Shown in pieces: positions 50,136 to 58,600 of a stretch of DNA of 64,000 bases (positions within the stretch are counted from its first letter, which is position 1; each line of letters opens with the position of its first letter). Source of the DNA: Streptomyces sp. 549 (GTDB lineage: Bacteria; Actinomycetota; Actinomycetes; Streptomycetales; Streptomycetaceae); assembly GCF_030124175.1 (NCBI RefSeq), contig NZ_JASKMT010000020.1:1-64000 (forward strand), given 5' to 3'. A model generated the notes under the pieces. The model was not told the origin of the DNA. It did no database searches and saw only the letters and a list, made by a program, of their open reading frames with translations. Position numbers and translations under genes: made by a program.

Positions 50136-52636
50136 CCGGCCCTCCTGGCAAGGTCCTTGGCGAGCGGGGTGGCCTCGCCGCCGGTGTAGGAGACCCGCCA
50201 CAGCGCGGAGGCGGAGTCGGAGGTGAAGAAGCCGCGTCCGTAGTCGAGCACGTAGAGCACCCCGTCCGGGCCGAACTTCCAGTCCATGAGGTTGCGGATG
50301 CCGCCGGCTCCTACGGGCACGATCTTCTTCAGCGACTCGGCGTGCACGGGCAGCCCGCCCTCGCCGAGCGTGCGCGGGTCGGTGACGACGGCGTGGCGCG
50401 GCTGGTCGCCGTCGTAGAAGTCGCCGACGAACCACTTGCCGTCCCAGTACGCGGGCCATCTGCCGTCTCCGGCACGGTTCTTGTCGAAGCGGTAGACGGG
50501 GCCGTTCATCGCGGCCTGGCCGCCGCCCTTGAGCCACGGCAGGAGCAGCGTCTGCTGCGACAGCTCGTAGGAGGGCACGCCGGCGGCGTTCCGGGGGAAG
50601 TCGGGTCCGCCGCCCTGCGGGGAGTACCAGATGCTGTTGGGCGTGACGGGCGGCAGGTTGACCAGCCCGTCGTTGTGCGGGGACTCGTTCTTCGGCGCGT
50701 CGCAGTCGTACCAGCCGAGTGGGCGGGTCGGGTCGGGCAGGTTGCGGTCGCGGTAGGGCTGGTTGTTGCCCATGCAGAACGGCCAGCCGTGGTTGCCTGC
50801 CTTGGTGATGGCGGCGAAGGTGTCGTACTTCGCCGGGCCCCAGGTGGTGCTGGGGTTGGCCGCGTCGGGGCCGACCCAGCCGACGTGCAGGGTGTCGGTG
50901 AGCGGGTCGACGGAGATGCGTGAGGGGTTGCGTACGCCCATCACGTAGATCTCGCCGCGGGTCTTGCCGCCGCCCTCGGCGGTCTCCTCGCCGGTGAAGA
51001 GGTTGCCCTCGGGCAGGGTGTAGGTGCCGTCCTGCTCGGGGTGGACGCGCAGGATCTTGCCGTTGAGGTTGTTGGTGTTGCCGGAGGTGCGGCGGGCGTC
51101 GGCGAACGAGACGCCGCGGAAGGCGGGTTCGGGGTTGTTGCCGGAGTATCCCCCGCTGAACTGGGAGGAGTTGGTGTCGCCGGTGGCGATGTAGAGGTTG
51201 TCGTCCGAGTCCCAGGCCATGCCCCCGCCGGCGTGGCAGCAACTGTGGATCTGCACGGGCCACCTGAGGAGGACCTTCTCCGAGGACAGGTCCAGTCTGT
51301 TGGTCCGCGGGTCGAGCGTGAACCGGGAGACGCGGCGCTCGGCCATGTGCGTCTCCCGGTTGATCTGCGAGTGCGGCGTCCAGTGCAGGTACATCCAGCC
51401 GTTGGTGCGGAAGCGCGGGTCCAGCTCGATGCCGAGCAGGCCTTCCTCCGTCTTGACGAGTTCCCCGCCGCCACCCCTGTTGCCGAAGACGGTGAGCGAG
51501 CCGACGAGCGTGTTCTGCCCGGTCTCCGGGTCGAAGACGTGGATCTGGCCCTCGCCCTTGCCGACATCCGGGTCGTTCCAGTCGGTGACGACCGGACGGG
51601 AGGAGTCCGCGCCGCCGCGGCCGATGTGGAAGACCCGGCCGTCGGGTGCGGTGACCAGGCCGTGCGGTTCGCCGATCTGGTCGTTCTGGCCCGGCTGGTT
51701 GGGCCGGGTGAGGCGTTCGGCCCGGTAGTTGGCGGTGAGTGTGGCCTGGCAGTCGGCGCGCACCAGGCGGGTCGTCCACAGCAGCGCGCCGCGCAGGTGG
51801 TCGCGGAAGTCGGCCTCGTCGTACGCGGCGGCGGTGCCGCCCATCGCGGTGTAGAAGGACCGGCCGCCGTCGTAGTCGCGGCACCAGGAGACGGGGTGGT
51901 CGGCGCCGTTGGCCCCGGTGCCCGGCCGGTAGGTGGTCTCGCGGACGCGGGCGACGGTGTGCACGTCGCCTGAGGGGTTCTTCTCCCAGTTGGGCCACTT
52001 GTCGAGGCGCTTCCACTCCAGTGGCAGGCCGCCGGCGGCGGGGTGGTTGCGGTCGCCGACCTCAACGGTGGCTCGCTGCGCCGTGGTTCCGCTGCCGGCG
52101 ACCGGGCGGGCGCCGACCAGCCCTTCGTACCAGTCGGAGTAGGGCTCGGTGCGGGCCGCGTCGTGGATGCCGAGGAAGCCGCCGCCGGCGTTCACGTAAC
52201 GCTCCAGGCCGGCTTCCTGGCCTGCGTCGAGCACGTCGCCCGCGCCGGTGAGGAAGACGACGCTGTTGAACCGGCCGAGGCGGTCCTCGTCGGTGAAGAC
52301 CCGGGCGTCCGCGGTGGCCTCGATCCGGAACCGCTGGTCGGTGGGGCCGGAGAGGCCGATGCGCTCCAGCGCCTCGATGCCGGCGTCCACGACGGGGGAC
52401 TCCTCGCCCGCCGAGCCGTGGAAGACGAGCACCCGCACGTCGTCGCTGCCCGGTGGTGAGGGCAGGGAACCCAGGGGCACTGCCGCCGGTGGCGGCGGCC
52501 CTGGATAGGGCCGGGCGGTGGCGGTGCCGGCCAGGGTGCCGGCGGCGAGCGCTGCGGACAGCAGCACCGCCGCCGATGCCCGGCGGGTGCCGCGTCTGCG
52601 GTGCCCGGTGGGGCGCGGTGTGCGGCGTTGCCTCAT
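50132..52636 (-). CDS. Secreted ThuA-like / PQQ glucose-dehydrogenase-type protein
   Basis: This protein of about 834 aa has an Arg-rich signal peptide (RRRGTRRASAAVLLSAALAAGTLAG) and a ThuA-like glutamine-amidotransferase fold (about residues 50-275: RVLVFHGSAGEESP, VFLTGAGDVLDAGQEAGLERYVNAGGGFLGIHDA). A soluble sugar/sorbosone-dehydrogenase beta-propeller follows (about 285-830: EPHGLVTAPDGRVFHIGRGG, GLLGIELDPRF, CCHAGGGMAWDSDDNLYIATGD, GGKTRGEIYVMGVRNPSRISVD). ThuA acts in oxidation of disaccharides to 3-keto forms in rhizobia, and the propeller family binds PQQ. Start alternatives are ATG 52678 and GTG 52690; none has a good ribosome site, and 52636 gives the most normal signal peptide. 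Confidence 0.87.
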   Translation of the reverse strand: MRQRRTPRPTGHRRRGTRRASAAVLLSAALAAGTLAGTATARPYPGPPPPAAVPLGSLPSPPGSDDVRVLVFHGSAGEESPVVDAGIEALERIGLSGPTDQRFRIEATADARVFTDEDRLGRFNSVVFLTGAGDVLDAGQEAGLERYVNAGGGFLGIHDAARTEPYSDWYEGLVGARPVAGSGTTAQRATVEVGDRNHPAAGGLPLEWKRLDKWPNWEKNPSGDVHTVARVRETTYRPGTGANGADHPVSWCRDYDGGRSFYTAMGGTAAAYDEADFRDHLRGALLWTTRLVRADCQATLTANYRAERLTRPNQPGQNDQIGEPHGLVTAPDGRVFHIGRGGADSSRPVVTDWNDPDVGKGEGQIHVFDPETGQNTLVGSLTVFGNRGGGGELVKTEEGLLGIELDPRFRTNGWMYLHWTPHSQINRETHMAERRVSRFTLDPRTNRLDLSSEKVLLRWPVQIHSCCHAGGGMAWDSDDNLYIATGDTNSSQFSGGYSGNNPEPAFRGVSFADARRTSGNTNNLNGKILRVHPEQDGTYTLPEGNLFTGEETAEGGGKTRGEIYVMGVRNPSRISVDPLTDTLHVGWVGPDAANPSTTWGPAKYDTFAAITKAGNHGWPFCMGNNQPYRDRNLPDPTRPLGWYDCDAPKNESPHNDGLVNLPPVTPNSIWYSPQGGGPDFPRNAAGVPSYELSQQTLLLPWLKGGGQAAMNGPVYRFDKNRAGDGRWPAYWDGKWFVGDFYDGDQPRHAVVTDPRTLGEGGLPVHAESLKKIVPVGAGGIRNLMDWKFGPDGVLYVLDYGRGFFTSDSASALWRVSYTGGEATPLAKDLARRAG

Positions 52637-52895
52637 CGCTGGTGATAACACGGGACGTTGATGCGGGGTCAGCCGCATGTGGTCACCCACCCCTCGTAGG
52701 TCACAGCATCAGCGCGGTTGAAGCTAGACCTCTTTCGTCAACTCGCCAAGGGGTACGGCTGTTATGGAACGAACTTTGTCCTGAGTGTGGATAAACCCGG
52801 AACCGGTCGCTACGGTGTGGGCGGTCCCGGGCGTGCCGTCGCCCGCCGGTCCGGTGCGTGCAGGTCGATCTCGTTGCGAGCAAGGGGAGTTGGCT
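52637..52895. other. Divergent promoter region, redox operon / small laccase
   Basis: About 260 nt between oppositely directed genes, with an unusually A+T-rich centre (52720-52800). A TACGGT hexamer (52811-52816) could be the -10 element of the laccase gene. GGAAC at about 52766 followed by GTG 16 nt later is only loosely like a sigma-E-type promoter. No copper-repressor palindrome was recognised. Confidence 0.35.
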
Positions 52896-53945
52896 ATGGG
52901 CAGAGCTGCAGGCGGCACCGGCAGGCGACTGGTCGACCGGCGCTCGTTCGTCGGCGGCACGGCACTGGCCGCGGCCGGACTGGCCTCCGTCTCGGCGGCT
53001 GCACCCGCTCGTTCGGCAGCGGTGGCCGACGTGCGCACCGCACCGGCCGGCGGCAGGGTCCGGCGCCTCACGATGTTCGCCGAGCGACTGCCGGGCGGCC
53101 GGATGGGCTACGGGCTGGAGAAGGGCAAGGCGACCGTGCCGGGGCCGCTGATCGAGATCAACGAGGGCGACACCCTGCACATCGAGTTCGAGAACACCAT
53201 GGACGTCGACGCCAGCCTGCACGTGCACGGCGTGGACTACGAGATCAGCAGCGACGGCACCCGGCAGAGCCGCAGCCACGTCCCGCCCGGCGGCAGACGC
53301 ACCTACACCTGGCGCACCCACGCCCCGGGCCGCCGCAAGGACGGCACCTGGCAGCCGGGCAGCGCCGGCTACTGGCACTACCACGACCACGTGGTGGGCA
53401 CCGACCACGGCACCGGCGGCATCCGCAACGGCCTCTACGGGCCGCTGGTGGTGCGCCGCGAGGGCGACGTCCTGCCGGACCGCACCCACACGGTGGTGTT
53501 CAACGACATGACCATCAACAACCGGCCCGCGCACCAGGCCCCGGACCTGAAGGCGACCGTGGGCGAGCGGGTGGAGATCGTCATGATCACGCACGGTGAG
53601 TACTACCACACGTTCCACATGCACGGGCACCGCTGGGCGGACAACCGGACCGGCCTGCTGACCGGCCCCGACGACCCGAGCCGGGTGATCGACAACAAGA
53701 TCACCGGGCCGGCCGACTCGTTCGGCTTCCAGGTCATCGCGGGCGAGGGCGTGGGCGCCGGGGCCTGGATGTACCACTGCCATGTGCAGAGCCACTCCGA
53801 CATGGGCATGGCCGGCATGTTCCTGGTCGCCCGCCCCGACGGGACCGTGCCCGGCCACGACCCGCACCCGCACGGCACCCCGCCCGCCGACGCGGACCCC
53901 GCGTCAGCCTCCACACCGGCGGCCGGGCACCACGACCACGGCTGA
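52896..53945 (+). CDS. Two-domain small laccase (multicopper oxidase)
   Basis: It oxidises phenols or other donors and reduces O2 to water, outside the cell. The 349-aa product carries a twin-arginine signal (VDRRSFVGGTALAAAGLASVSA), so it is exported folded with copper. The four copper motifs are intact: HVHG (about residue 108), HYHDH (about 162), HTFHMHGH (about 240) and HCHVQSHSDMGM (about 295), with the Cys-His type 1/type 3 link and axial Met. The sequence is very close to the S. coelicolor small laccase SLAC as I recall it, which works as a trimer. ATG 52896 has GGGGAG 6 nt upstream. The His/Pro-rich tail may bind copper. Confidence 0.95.
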   Translation: MGRAAGGTGRRLVDRRSFVGGTALAAAGLASVSAAAPARSAAVADVRTAPAGGRVRRLTMFAERLPGGRMGYGLEKGKATVPGPLIEINEGDTLHIEFENTMDVDASLHVHGVDYEISSDGTRQSRSHVPPGGRRTYTWRTHAPGRRKDGTWQPGSAGYWHYHDHVVGTDHGTGGIRNGLYGPLVVRREGDVLPDRTHTVVFNDMTINNRPAHQAPDLKATVGERVEIVMITHGEYYHTFHMHGHRWADNRTGLLTGPDDPSRVIDNKITGPADSFGFQVIAGEGVGAGAWMYHCHVQSHSDMGMAGMFLVARPDGTVPGHDPHPHGTPPADADPASASTPAAGHHDHG

Positions 53946-53953
53946 GCGGACGT

Positions 53954-53992
53954 CGGACGTCCGGAGTCCCGGCCGGGGACTCCGGACGTCCG
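53954..53992 (+). terminator. Terminator of small laccase
   Basis: A perfect 17-bp stem with a 5-nt loop begins 9 nt after the laccase stop codon. It also faces the leftward lipoprotein gene 60 nt away. Confidence 0.8.
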
Positions 53993-54052
53993 CGGAATGC
54001 ACGCGGCAGAAACCCTACTCGCGGCTACCGCACGTCGGTAGAAGTGTGCGCT

Positions 54053-54460
54053 TCAGAACTCACCGTCGTAGAGCAGGTCTCCGGCGGCGTCGTAGACCAT
54101 GACCCTGCCCTTGCCGCTCTCCGAGTCCCGCCACGCGGAGAACGCGTCAGCGAGCCGCTTCCCGTTGGCCTTCGTGGCCTCCGCGTCCTTCAGCCCAGTG
54201 GAGATGAAGGCCCGGTCCCCTCCGTTCTCCCAGTCTCCGTACACGTCCTTCACCTCGTCGCCGAGCGTTGCCGAGTCCCCTGACTTTCCTGCCTCGTCGC
54301 GGAATTCCCGCGCGTTCTGCTGGGACTCTGCTTTGTCCTCGACCGGAGGCGCGGCGGCAGGCACAATCACCGCTTCCGGCTCGGGCTCAGCCGACCAGGG
54401 CGCGGAGCATCCCGTGAGCAGGAGTGCGACGAGGAAAGCCAGACTCAACTTGCTTCGCAT
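54053..54460 (-). CDS. Small lipoprotein, unknown function
   Basis: This 135-aa protein begins MRSKLSLAFLVALLLTGCSA, a lipoprotein signal with L-L-T-G-C lipobox. The mature part is acidic and helical-looking (DKAESQQNAREFRDEAGKSGDSATLGDEVKDVYGDWENGGDRAFISTGLKD) and ends VYDAAGDLLYDGEF. I do not recognise a family. The ATG at 54460 has AAGGAG about 6 nt upstream. It converges with the laccase gene. Confidence 0.75.
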   Translation of the reverse strand: MRSKLSLAFLVALLLTGCSAPWSAEPEPEAVIVPAAAPPVEDKAESQQNAREFRDEAGKSGDSATLGDEVKDVYGDWENGGDRAFISTGLKDAEATKANGKRLADAFSAWRDSESGKGRVMVYDAAGDLLYDGEF

Positions 54461-54590
54461 GATTTCTCCTTCTCGATGACGCTCATTCAGCGGCGCCGTC
54501 GAAGTCGGCACCGAACGTCAGCATGTCAAAGAACCCTGAGTTCATCGGCCTTGTTATTCCAGTTGCCGCCATAGGGGTACGACACCTTGT

Positions 54591-55145
54591 TTAGCTTATA
54601 GCAGCTTCCCGCAGCGAAAAGCACCGAAGATCCGGCATGCGTGTGCGGTGGTCGATTGCCCGGCCACCACCGGACAAGCGATTGTTGCACGCCGAGCCAG
54701 CCTTATCGCGGAACGACCTATCTGCGAGCTTCTTCACACCCTTGGCGTTCCACTTCAGCATCCGGGGCACCTTGTAATCCGTGGAATCAAACAAGCAGAC
54801 ATAACCCACCAGGCAGTCGATGATCGCACTGGCGCCGATGTCACCATTGACTTCTGTCGGTATCTGCTTTAGCGACCTCGCCTCACTAAGGGCTGTCCCG
54901 CAATCCCTGGTGGAGGAGCGCACGGCGTCAGATGCGGTGCATCGCAAGGCGGAGGGACGTCCGCATACTGGTCGTATGTGGACGCCCTCCCCTTCACTAC
55001 CCTCTGCCCAACTGGTTTGCGCGGCGATCAAGAGTGCCGACGTGGCTATGGCAGCAACTGTTACGGCTCGTTTGAAAAAGCTTCTTCCCCCAATGTGTAC
55101 GCGCTGTGGTCGAGTTGTACTTGCAGCGCGCAACAGATGGTACAC
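54591..55145 (-). CDS. Secreted protein resembling peptidase inhibitor family I36
   Basis: This 184-aa protein has an export signal after a basic stretch (about residues 20-47, FFKRAVTVAAIATSALLIAAQTSWAEG) and a C-terminal domain with G-Y-V-C-L-F-D-S-T-D-Y, similar to the start of I36/gamma-crystallin-like inhibitors, plus about six cysteines in the mature part that may pair. The gene has noticeably lower G+C and more irregular codon use than its surroundings, suggesting acquisition. GTG 55145 with GGAAAGG just upstream is the best start. The function is a guess from weak similarity. Confidence 0.6.
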   Translation of the reverse strand: MYHLLRAASTTRPQRVHIGGRSFFKRAVTVAAIATSALLIAAQTSWAEGSEGEGVHIRPVCGRPSALRCTASDAVRSSTRDCGTALSEARSLKQIPTEVNGDIGASAIIDCLVGYVCLFDSTDYKVPRMLKWNAKGVKKLADRSFRDKAGSACNNRLSGGGRAIDHRTRMPDLRCFSLREAAIS

Positions 55146-55254
55146 GGTGCCTTTCCATCCTGCGGGTGCAGCTTGGCGGTTGGGCTGACAACGTGGTGAA
55201 GCCCCTGGTAAATGGGGTTTCGACCAAGAGAACCGTCTCCACCAGAGGCTTCAC

Positions 55255-55628
55255 ATGCTCGCCTACCCGTCCGGCGTCGACGTGTCCGGCTCTGCTCTTC
55301 GCTTCCTCGCCCAGGAGTTGCGACGGCACCGCCGGGTGTTCGGCTCCCGCTGGCGGCGGCTCAGCGCCGGCCGCCAGGCCCTTCTCACGCTCGCCCACCT
55401 GCGGGTGGGACACACCTACGCCCAGCTCGCGGCCGGGTTCGGAGTCGGAACCACGACCGCGTACCGCTACGTCACCGAGGTCATCGACCTCCTGGCGCCC
55501 TCGCCCCGCCCTGGCCGACACCGTCCGCACCGCGCCGACGAGGCACACCTACTCCCGGACGGCACACTCCTACCGAAACGACCGCATCGCCGCGGACCGG
55601 CCCTTCTACTCCGGCAAGCACAAGAGAG
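55255..55628 (+). pseudogene. Truncated, frameshifted DDE transposase (IS5/HARBI1-like) remnant
   Basis: From ATG 55255 the frame reads MLAYPSGVDVSGSALRFLAQ and RWRRLSAGRQALLTLAHLRVGHTYAQLAAGFGVGTTTAYRYVTEVIDLL, the N-terminal helix-turn-helix part of a Streptomyces IS5-type transposase. The continuation is split: ALADTVRTA is in a second frame, L-P-D-G-T-L-L-P returns to the first, and N-D-R-I-A-A-D-R-P-F-Y-S-G-K-H-K-R is in the second again. Homology then ends abruptly at about 55628, where dipeptidase sequence begins. The catalytic core is lost and the right end missing, so it is inactive. Confidence 0.75.
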
Positions 55629-56865
55629 GGCCGTCCAGTTCCTCGATCGTGGCGTTGGACGGGCCGCGGCGGGTGCACAGGTCGCGGGCGACCGCTTCGG
55701 CGTCGCGCAGCACGCGGACCGCGTTGTGCCAGGTGAGCTTCGCCAGGTCCGCCTCCGACCAGCGGCGTCGCAGGAGTTCGGCGACGAGCAGCGGGTAGCC
55801 GGCGACGCTGTCGAGCCCTTCGGGCAGGAAGGCGGTGCCGTCGAAGTCGCCGCCGATACCCAGGTGGTCGATGCCGGCGACCTCGCGCATGTGGTCGAGG
55901 TGGTCGGCGACGGTGGCGACCGTGGCGATCGGGCGCGGGTTGTCGCGCTCGAAGGCGTCGTGCACCTTGCGGGCGTCACCGGTGGTGTCGAGGGGGTGCA
56001 GGCCGTGGGCGCGCATGTTGGCGTCGGCCCGGGCGGTCCACTCGACGGCGGCCGGGAGGATGAACTTCGGCACGAAGGTGGCCATGGCGACGCCGCCGTT
56101 GGCGGGGAGCTGGGCCAGCACCTCGTCGGGGATGTTGCGCGGGTGGTCGCAGACCGCGCGGGAGGAGGAGTGGGAGAAGACCACCGGCGCCTCGGTGGTC
56201 CGCAGCGCGTCGCGCATGGTGCTCGGCGCCACGTGGGAGAGGTCCACCAGCATGCCGACGCGGTTCATCTCCCGCACGACCTCCTCGCCGAAGCGGGTGA
56301 GGCCGTCGTGCCGGGGGTCGTCCGTCGCGGAGTCGGCCCAGTCGATGGTGTCGTTGTGGGTGAGTGTCATGTACCGCACGCCGAGCCTGCCGAGCGCGCG
56401 CAGCGTGCCGAGGGAGTTGCCGATGGAGTGGCCGCCCTCGGCACCCATCAGGGAGGCGATCCGGCCCCGGTCGCGGGCGGCCTCCATCTCGTCGGCGGTG
56501 GTGGCCGCCTGGATGTCGTCCGGGTAGCGGGCGAGCAGTTGCCGTACCGCGTCGACCTGCTCCAGGCAGGCGGTGACGGCGGTGTCGCCGGCGTAGTCGC
56601 TGCGCACGTAGACGGACCAGAACTGGGCGCCGACGCCGCCGGCCCGCAGCCGGGGCAGGTCGGTGTGCAGGTGGGCGGACTGGTCGGTGGCGATGTCCCG
56701 CCGGTCGAGGTCGTAGCGCACCTGCGCGCGCAGCGCCCATGGCAGGTCGTTGTGGCCGTCCACGACCGGGTGCTCGGCGAGCAGCGCGCGGGCACGCGCC
56801 AGGTGGCCGCCGGACGGCAGGTGCTCGCCGCTCACAGGGCGCCCGCTCACCGCGCCCCCGCTCAC
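55606..56865 (-). CDS. Membrane dipeptidase (M19 family)
   Basis: This zinc metallopeptidase splits dipeptides, often with a D-residue or dehydro-amide. The 419-aa protein has the expected metal ligands: H-N-D in VVDGHNDLPWALR (about residue 37), Glu in LMGAEGGHSIG (about 142), His in MLVDLSHVAPSTM and His in VVFSHSSSRAVCDHPRN, and the late Asp in GGDFDGTAFLPEG. No signal peptide is present. GTG 56865 overlaps the purE stop by 4 bp (GTGA). The last few residues and the stop codon lie inside the neighbouring transposase remnant, so the natural C-terminus was probably cut and replaced. Confidence 0.9.
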   Translation of the reverse strand: MSGGAVSGRPVSGEHLPSGGHLARARALLAEHPVVDGHNDLPWALRAQVRYDLDRRDIATDQSAHLHTDLPRLRAGGVGAQFWSVYVRSDYAGDTAVTACLEQVDAVRQLLARYPDDIQAATTADEMEAARDRGRIASLMGAEGGHSIGNSLGTLRALGRLGVRYMTLTHNDTIDWADSATDDPRHDGLTRFGEEVVREMNRVGMLVDLSHVAPSTMRDALRTTEAPVVFSHSSSRAVCDHPRNIPDEVLAQLPANGGVAMATFVPKFILPAAVEWTARADANMRAHGLHPLDTTGDARKVHDAFERDNPRPIATVATVADHLDHMREVAGIDHLGIGGDFDGTAFLPEGLDSVAGYPLLVAELLRRRWSEADLAKLTWHNAVRVLRDAEAVARDLCTRRGPSNATIEELDGPLLCLPE

Positions 56866-57395
56866 TTGTTGAAGCCGAAGCCGCCGGCGTCGGTGCGGCT
56901 GCGAAGCCGCCGGCCCTTCTCGGTGGCCTGGTCGTTGAGGTCCTGCTGGAACTGCCGCATCCGGTCCTGCAGGTCGCCGTCGTGGGCGGCGAGGATGCGG
57001 GCTGCGAGCAGGCCCGCGTTGCGGGCGCCGCCGATGGAGACGGTGGCGACGGGCACCCCGGCCGGCATCTGGACGATGGACAGCAGCGAGTCCATGCCGT
57101 CGAGGTACTTCAGCGGGACGGGCACGCCGATCACCGGCAGCGGCGTCACCGAGGCGAGCATGCCGGGCAGGTGGGCGGCACCGCCCGCGCCTGCGATGAC
57201 GGCGCGCAGCCCGCGGGAGGCCGCCTGCTCGCCGTAGGCGATCATCTCGTGCGGCATGCGGTGGGCGGAGACGACGTCCACCTCGTAGGGCACGTCGAAC
57301 TCGTCAAGGGCCTCGGCGGCGGCCTCCATGACGGGCCAGTCGGAGTCGGAGCCCATGACGATTCCGACGAGCGGGCTGGAGGAGGCGGCGGTCAT
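56862..57395 (-). CDS. purE: N5-carboxyaminoimidazole ribonucleotide mutase
   Basis: It moves the carboxyl group of N5-CAIR to make CAIR, step 6 of purine synthesis, using the product of PurK. The 177-aa class I PurE has GIVMGSDSDWPVMEAAAEAL at residues 10-29, VVSAHRMPHEM near 41 (catalytic His), IAGAGGAAHLPGMLASVTPLPVIGVPVP, and a C-terminal helix. Its ATG at 57395 overlaps the purK stop by 4 bp (ATGA), and its stop overlaps the dipeptidase start, so all three are coupled. Confidence 0.97.
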   Translation of the reverse strand: MTAASSSPLVGIVMGSDSDWPVMEAAAEALDEFDVPYEVDVVSAHRMPHEMIAYGEQAASRGLRAVIAGAGGAAHLPGMLASVTPLPVIGVPVPLKYLDGMDSLLSIVQMPAGVPVATVSIGGARNAGLLAARILAAHDGDLQDRMRQFQQDLNDQATEKGRRLRSRTDAGGFGFNK

Positions 57396-58531
57396 TCGGT
57401 GATGGTCCCTCGCAGGTAGTCGGCGGCGTGGCGGGCGCGGGCGCGCACCTCGTCCAGGTCGTCGCCGAAGGTGTTGACGTGGCCGACCTTGCGGCCGGGC
57501 TTCACGTCCTTGCCGTACATGTGGATCTTGAGCTGCGGGTCGCGCGCCATGCAGTGCAGGTAGGCGGCGTACATGTCGGGGTAGTCGCCGCCGAGCACGT
57601 TGGCCATCACCGTCCACGGCGCACGCGGCCGGGGGTCGCCCAGGGGCAGGTCGAGCACGGCCCGGACGTGGTTGGCGAACTGCGAGGTGACCGCGCCGTC
57701 CTGGGTCCAGTGCCCGGAGTTGTGCGGGCGCATCGCCAGCTCGTTGACCAGGGTCCGGCCGTCGCGGGTCTCGAACAGCTCGACCGCGAGGTGGCCGACC
57801 ACGCCCAGCTCGTCGGCGATGCGCAGCGCGAGCTGCTGGGCGTCGGCGGAGCGCTGCGGGCTGAGGCCGGGCGCCGGGGCGATGACGGTGTCGCAGACGC
57901 CGTCCACCTGCACGGACTCCACGACGGGGTAGGCGACGGCCTGGCCGTGCGGGGAGCGCACGACGTTGGCGGCCAGTTCCCGGACGAAGTCGACCTTCTC
58001 CTCGGCGAGCACCGGCACGCCGGCCCGGAACGGCTCGGCCGCGCCCTCGGTGTCGTGGACCACCCACACGCCCTTGCCGTCGTAGCCGCCGCGCACGGTC
58101 TTCAGCACGACGGGGAACCCGCCGCCCTCGGCGGCGAAGGCGGCCACGTCGGCCGGGTCGCGCACGATGCGGTGGCGGGGGCAGGGCACGCCGATGGCGT
58201 CCAGCCTGGCCCGCATCACGCCCTTGTCCTGGGCGTGCACCAGCGCGTCGGGGCCGGGGCGGACGGGGATGCCGTCGGCCTCCAGGGCGCGGAGGTGTTC
58301 GGTGGGCACGTGCTCGTGGTCGAAGGTGATCACGTCACAGCCCTGGGCGAAGGCCCGCAGGGTCTCCAGGTCGCGGTAGTCGCCGATGACCACGTCACCG
58401 ACGACCTGGGCCGCGGAGTCCTGCGGGGTGTCGCTGAGGAGCTTGAATTTCAGGCCGAGGGGGATGCCCGCCTCGTGGGTCATGCGGGCGAGCTGACCGC
58501 CGCCGACCATGCCGACTACCGGGAACGTCAC
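57392..58531 (-). CDS. purK: N5-carboxyaminoimidazole ribonucleotide synthase
   Basis: This ATP-grasp enzyme makes N5-CAIR from AIR, ATP and bicarbonate. The 379-aa protein shows the N-terminal GMVGGGQLARMTHEAGIPLG, ATP-grasp segments VVLKTVRGGYDGKGVWVVH (phosphate loop) and ELAMRPHNSGHWTQDGAVTSQFANHVRAVLDLPLG, all typical of PurK. GTG 58531 is the first codon. A TACCCT hexamer ends 6 nt upstream of it, so the transcript may be leaderless. It is divergent from gtrA by 69 nt and starts the purK-purE-dipeptidase operon. Confidence 0.96.
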   Translation of the reverse strand: MTFPVVGMVGGGQLARMTHEAGIPLGLKFKLLSDTPQDSAAQVVGDVVIGDYRDLETLRAFAQGCDVITFDHEHVPTEHLRALEADGIPVRPGPDALVHAQDKGVMRARLDAIGVPCPRHRIVRDPADVAAFAAEGGGFPVVLKTVRGGYDGKGVWVVHDTEGAAEPFRAGVPVLAEEKVDFVRELAANVVRSPHGQAVAYPVVESVQVDGVCDTVIAPAPGLSPQRSADAQQLALRIADELGVVGHLAVELFETRDGRTLVNELAMRPHNSGHWTQDGAVTSQFANHVRAVLDLPLGDPRPRAPWTVMANVLGGDYPDMYAAYLHCMARDPQLKIHMYGKDVKPGRKVGHVNTFGDDLDEVRARARHAADYLRGTITE

Positions 58532-58600
58532 GCTCCCAGGGTACGCGGCGGAGTGACGTGGTTAGCTGGAGGGAGGGGGAAAGACCGACCGAACGGGGCG

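Noticed and set aside
47140..50151. 1003-codon leftward open frame overlapping the cupredoxin-DUF1080 gene
   Set aside because: It is an Arg/His/Gly-rich shadow frame of the real gene, extended through the lectin antisense; it has no family motifs.
52766..52795. Sigma-E-type promoter (GGAAC ... GTC) before the small laccase
   Set aside because: GGAAC is present, but the downstream element reads GTG rather than CGTC and the distance to the start codon is long; too weak to call.
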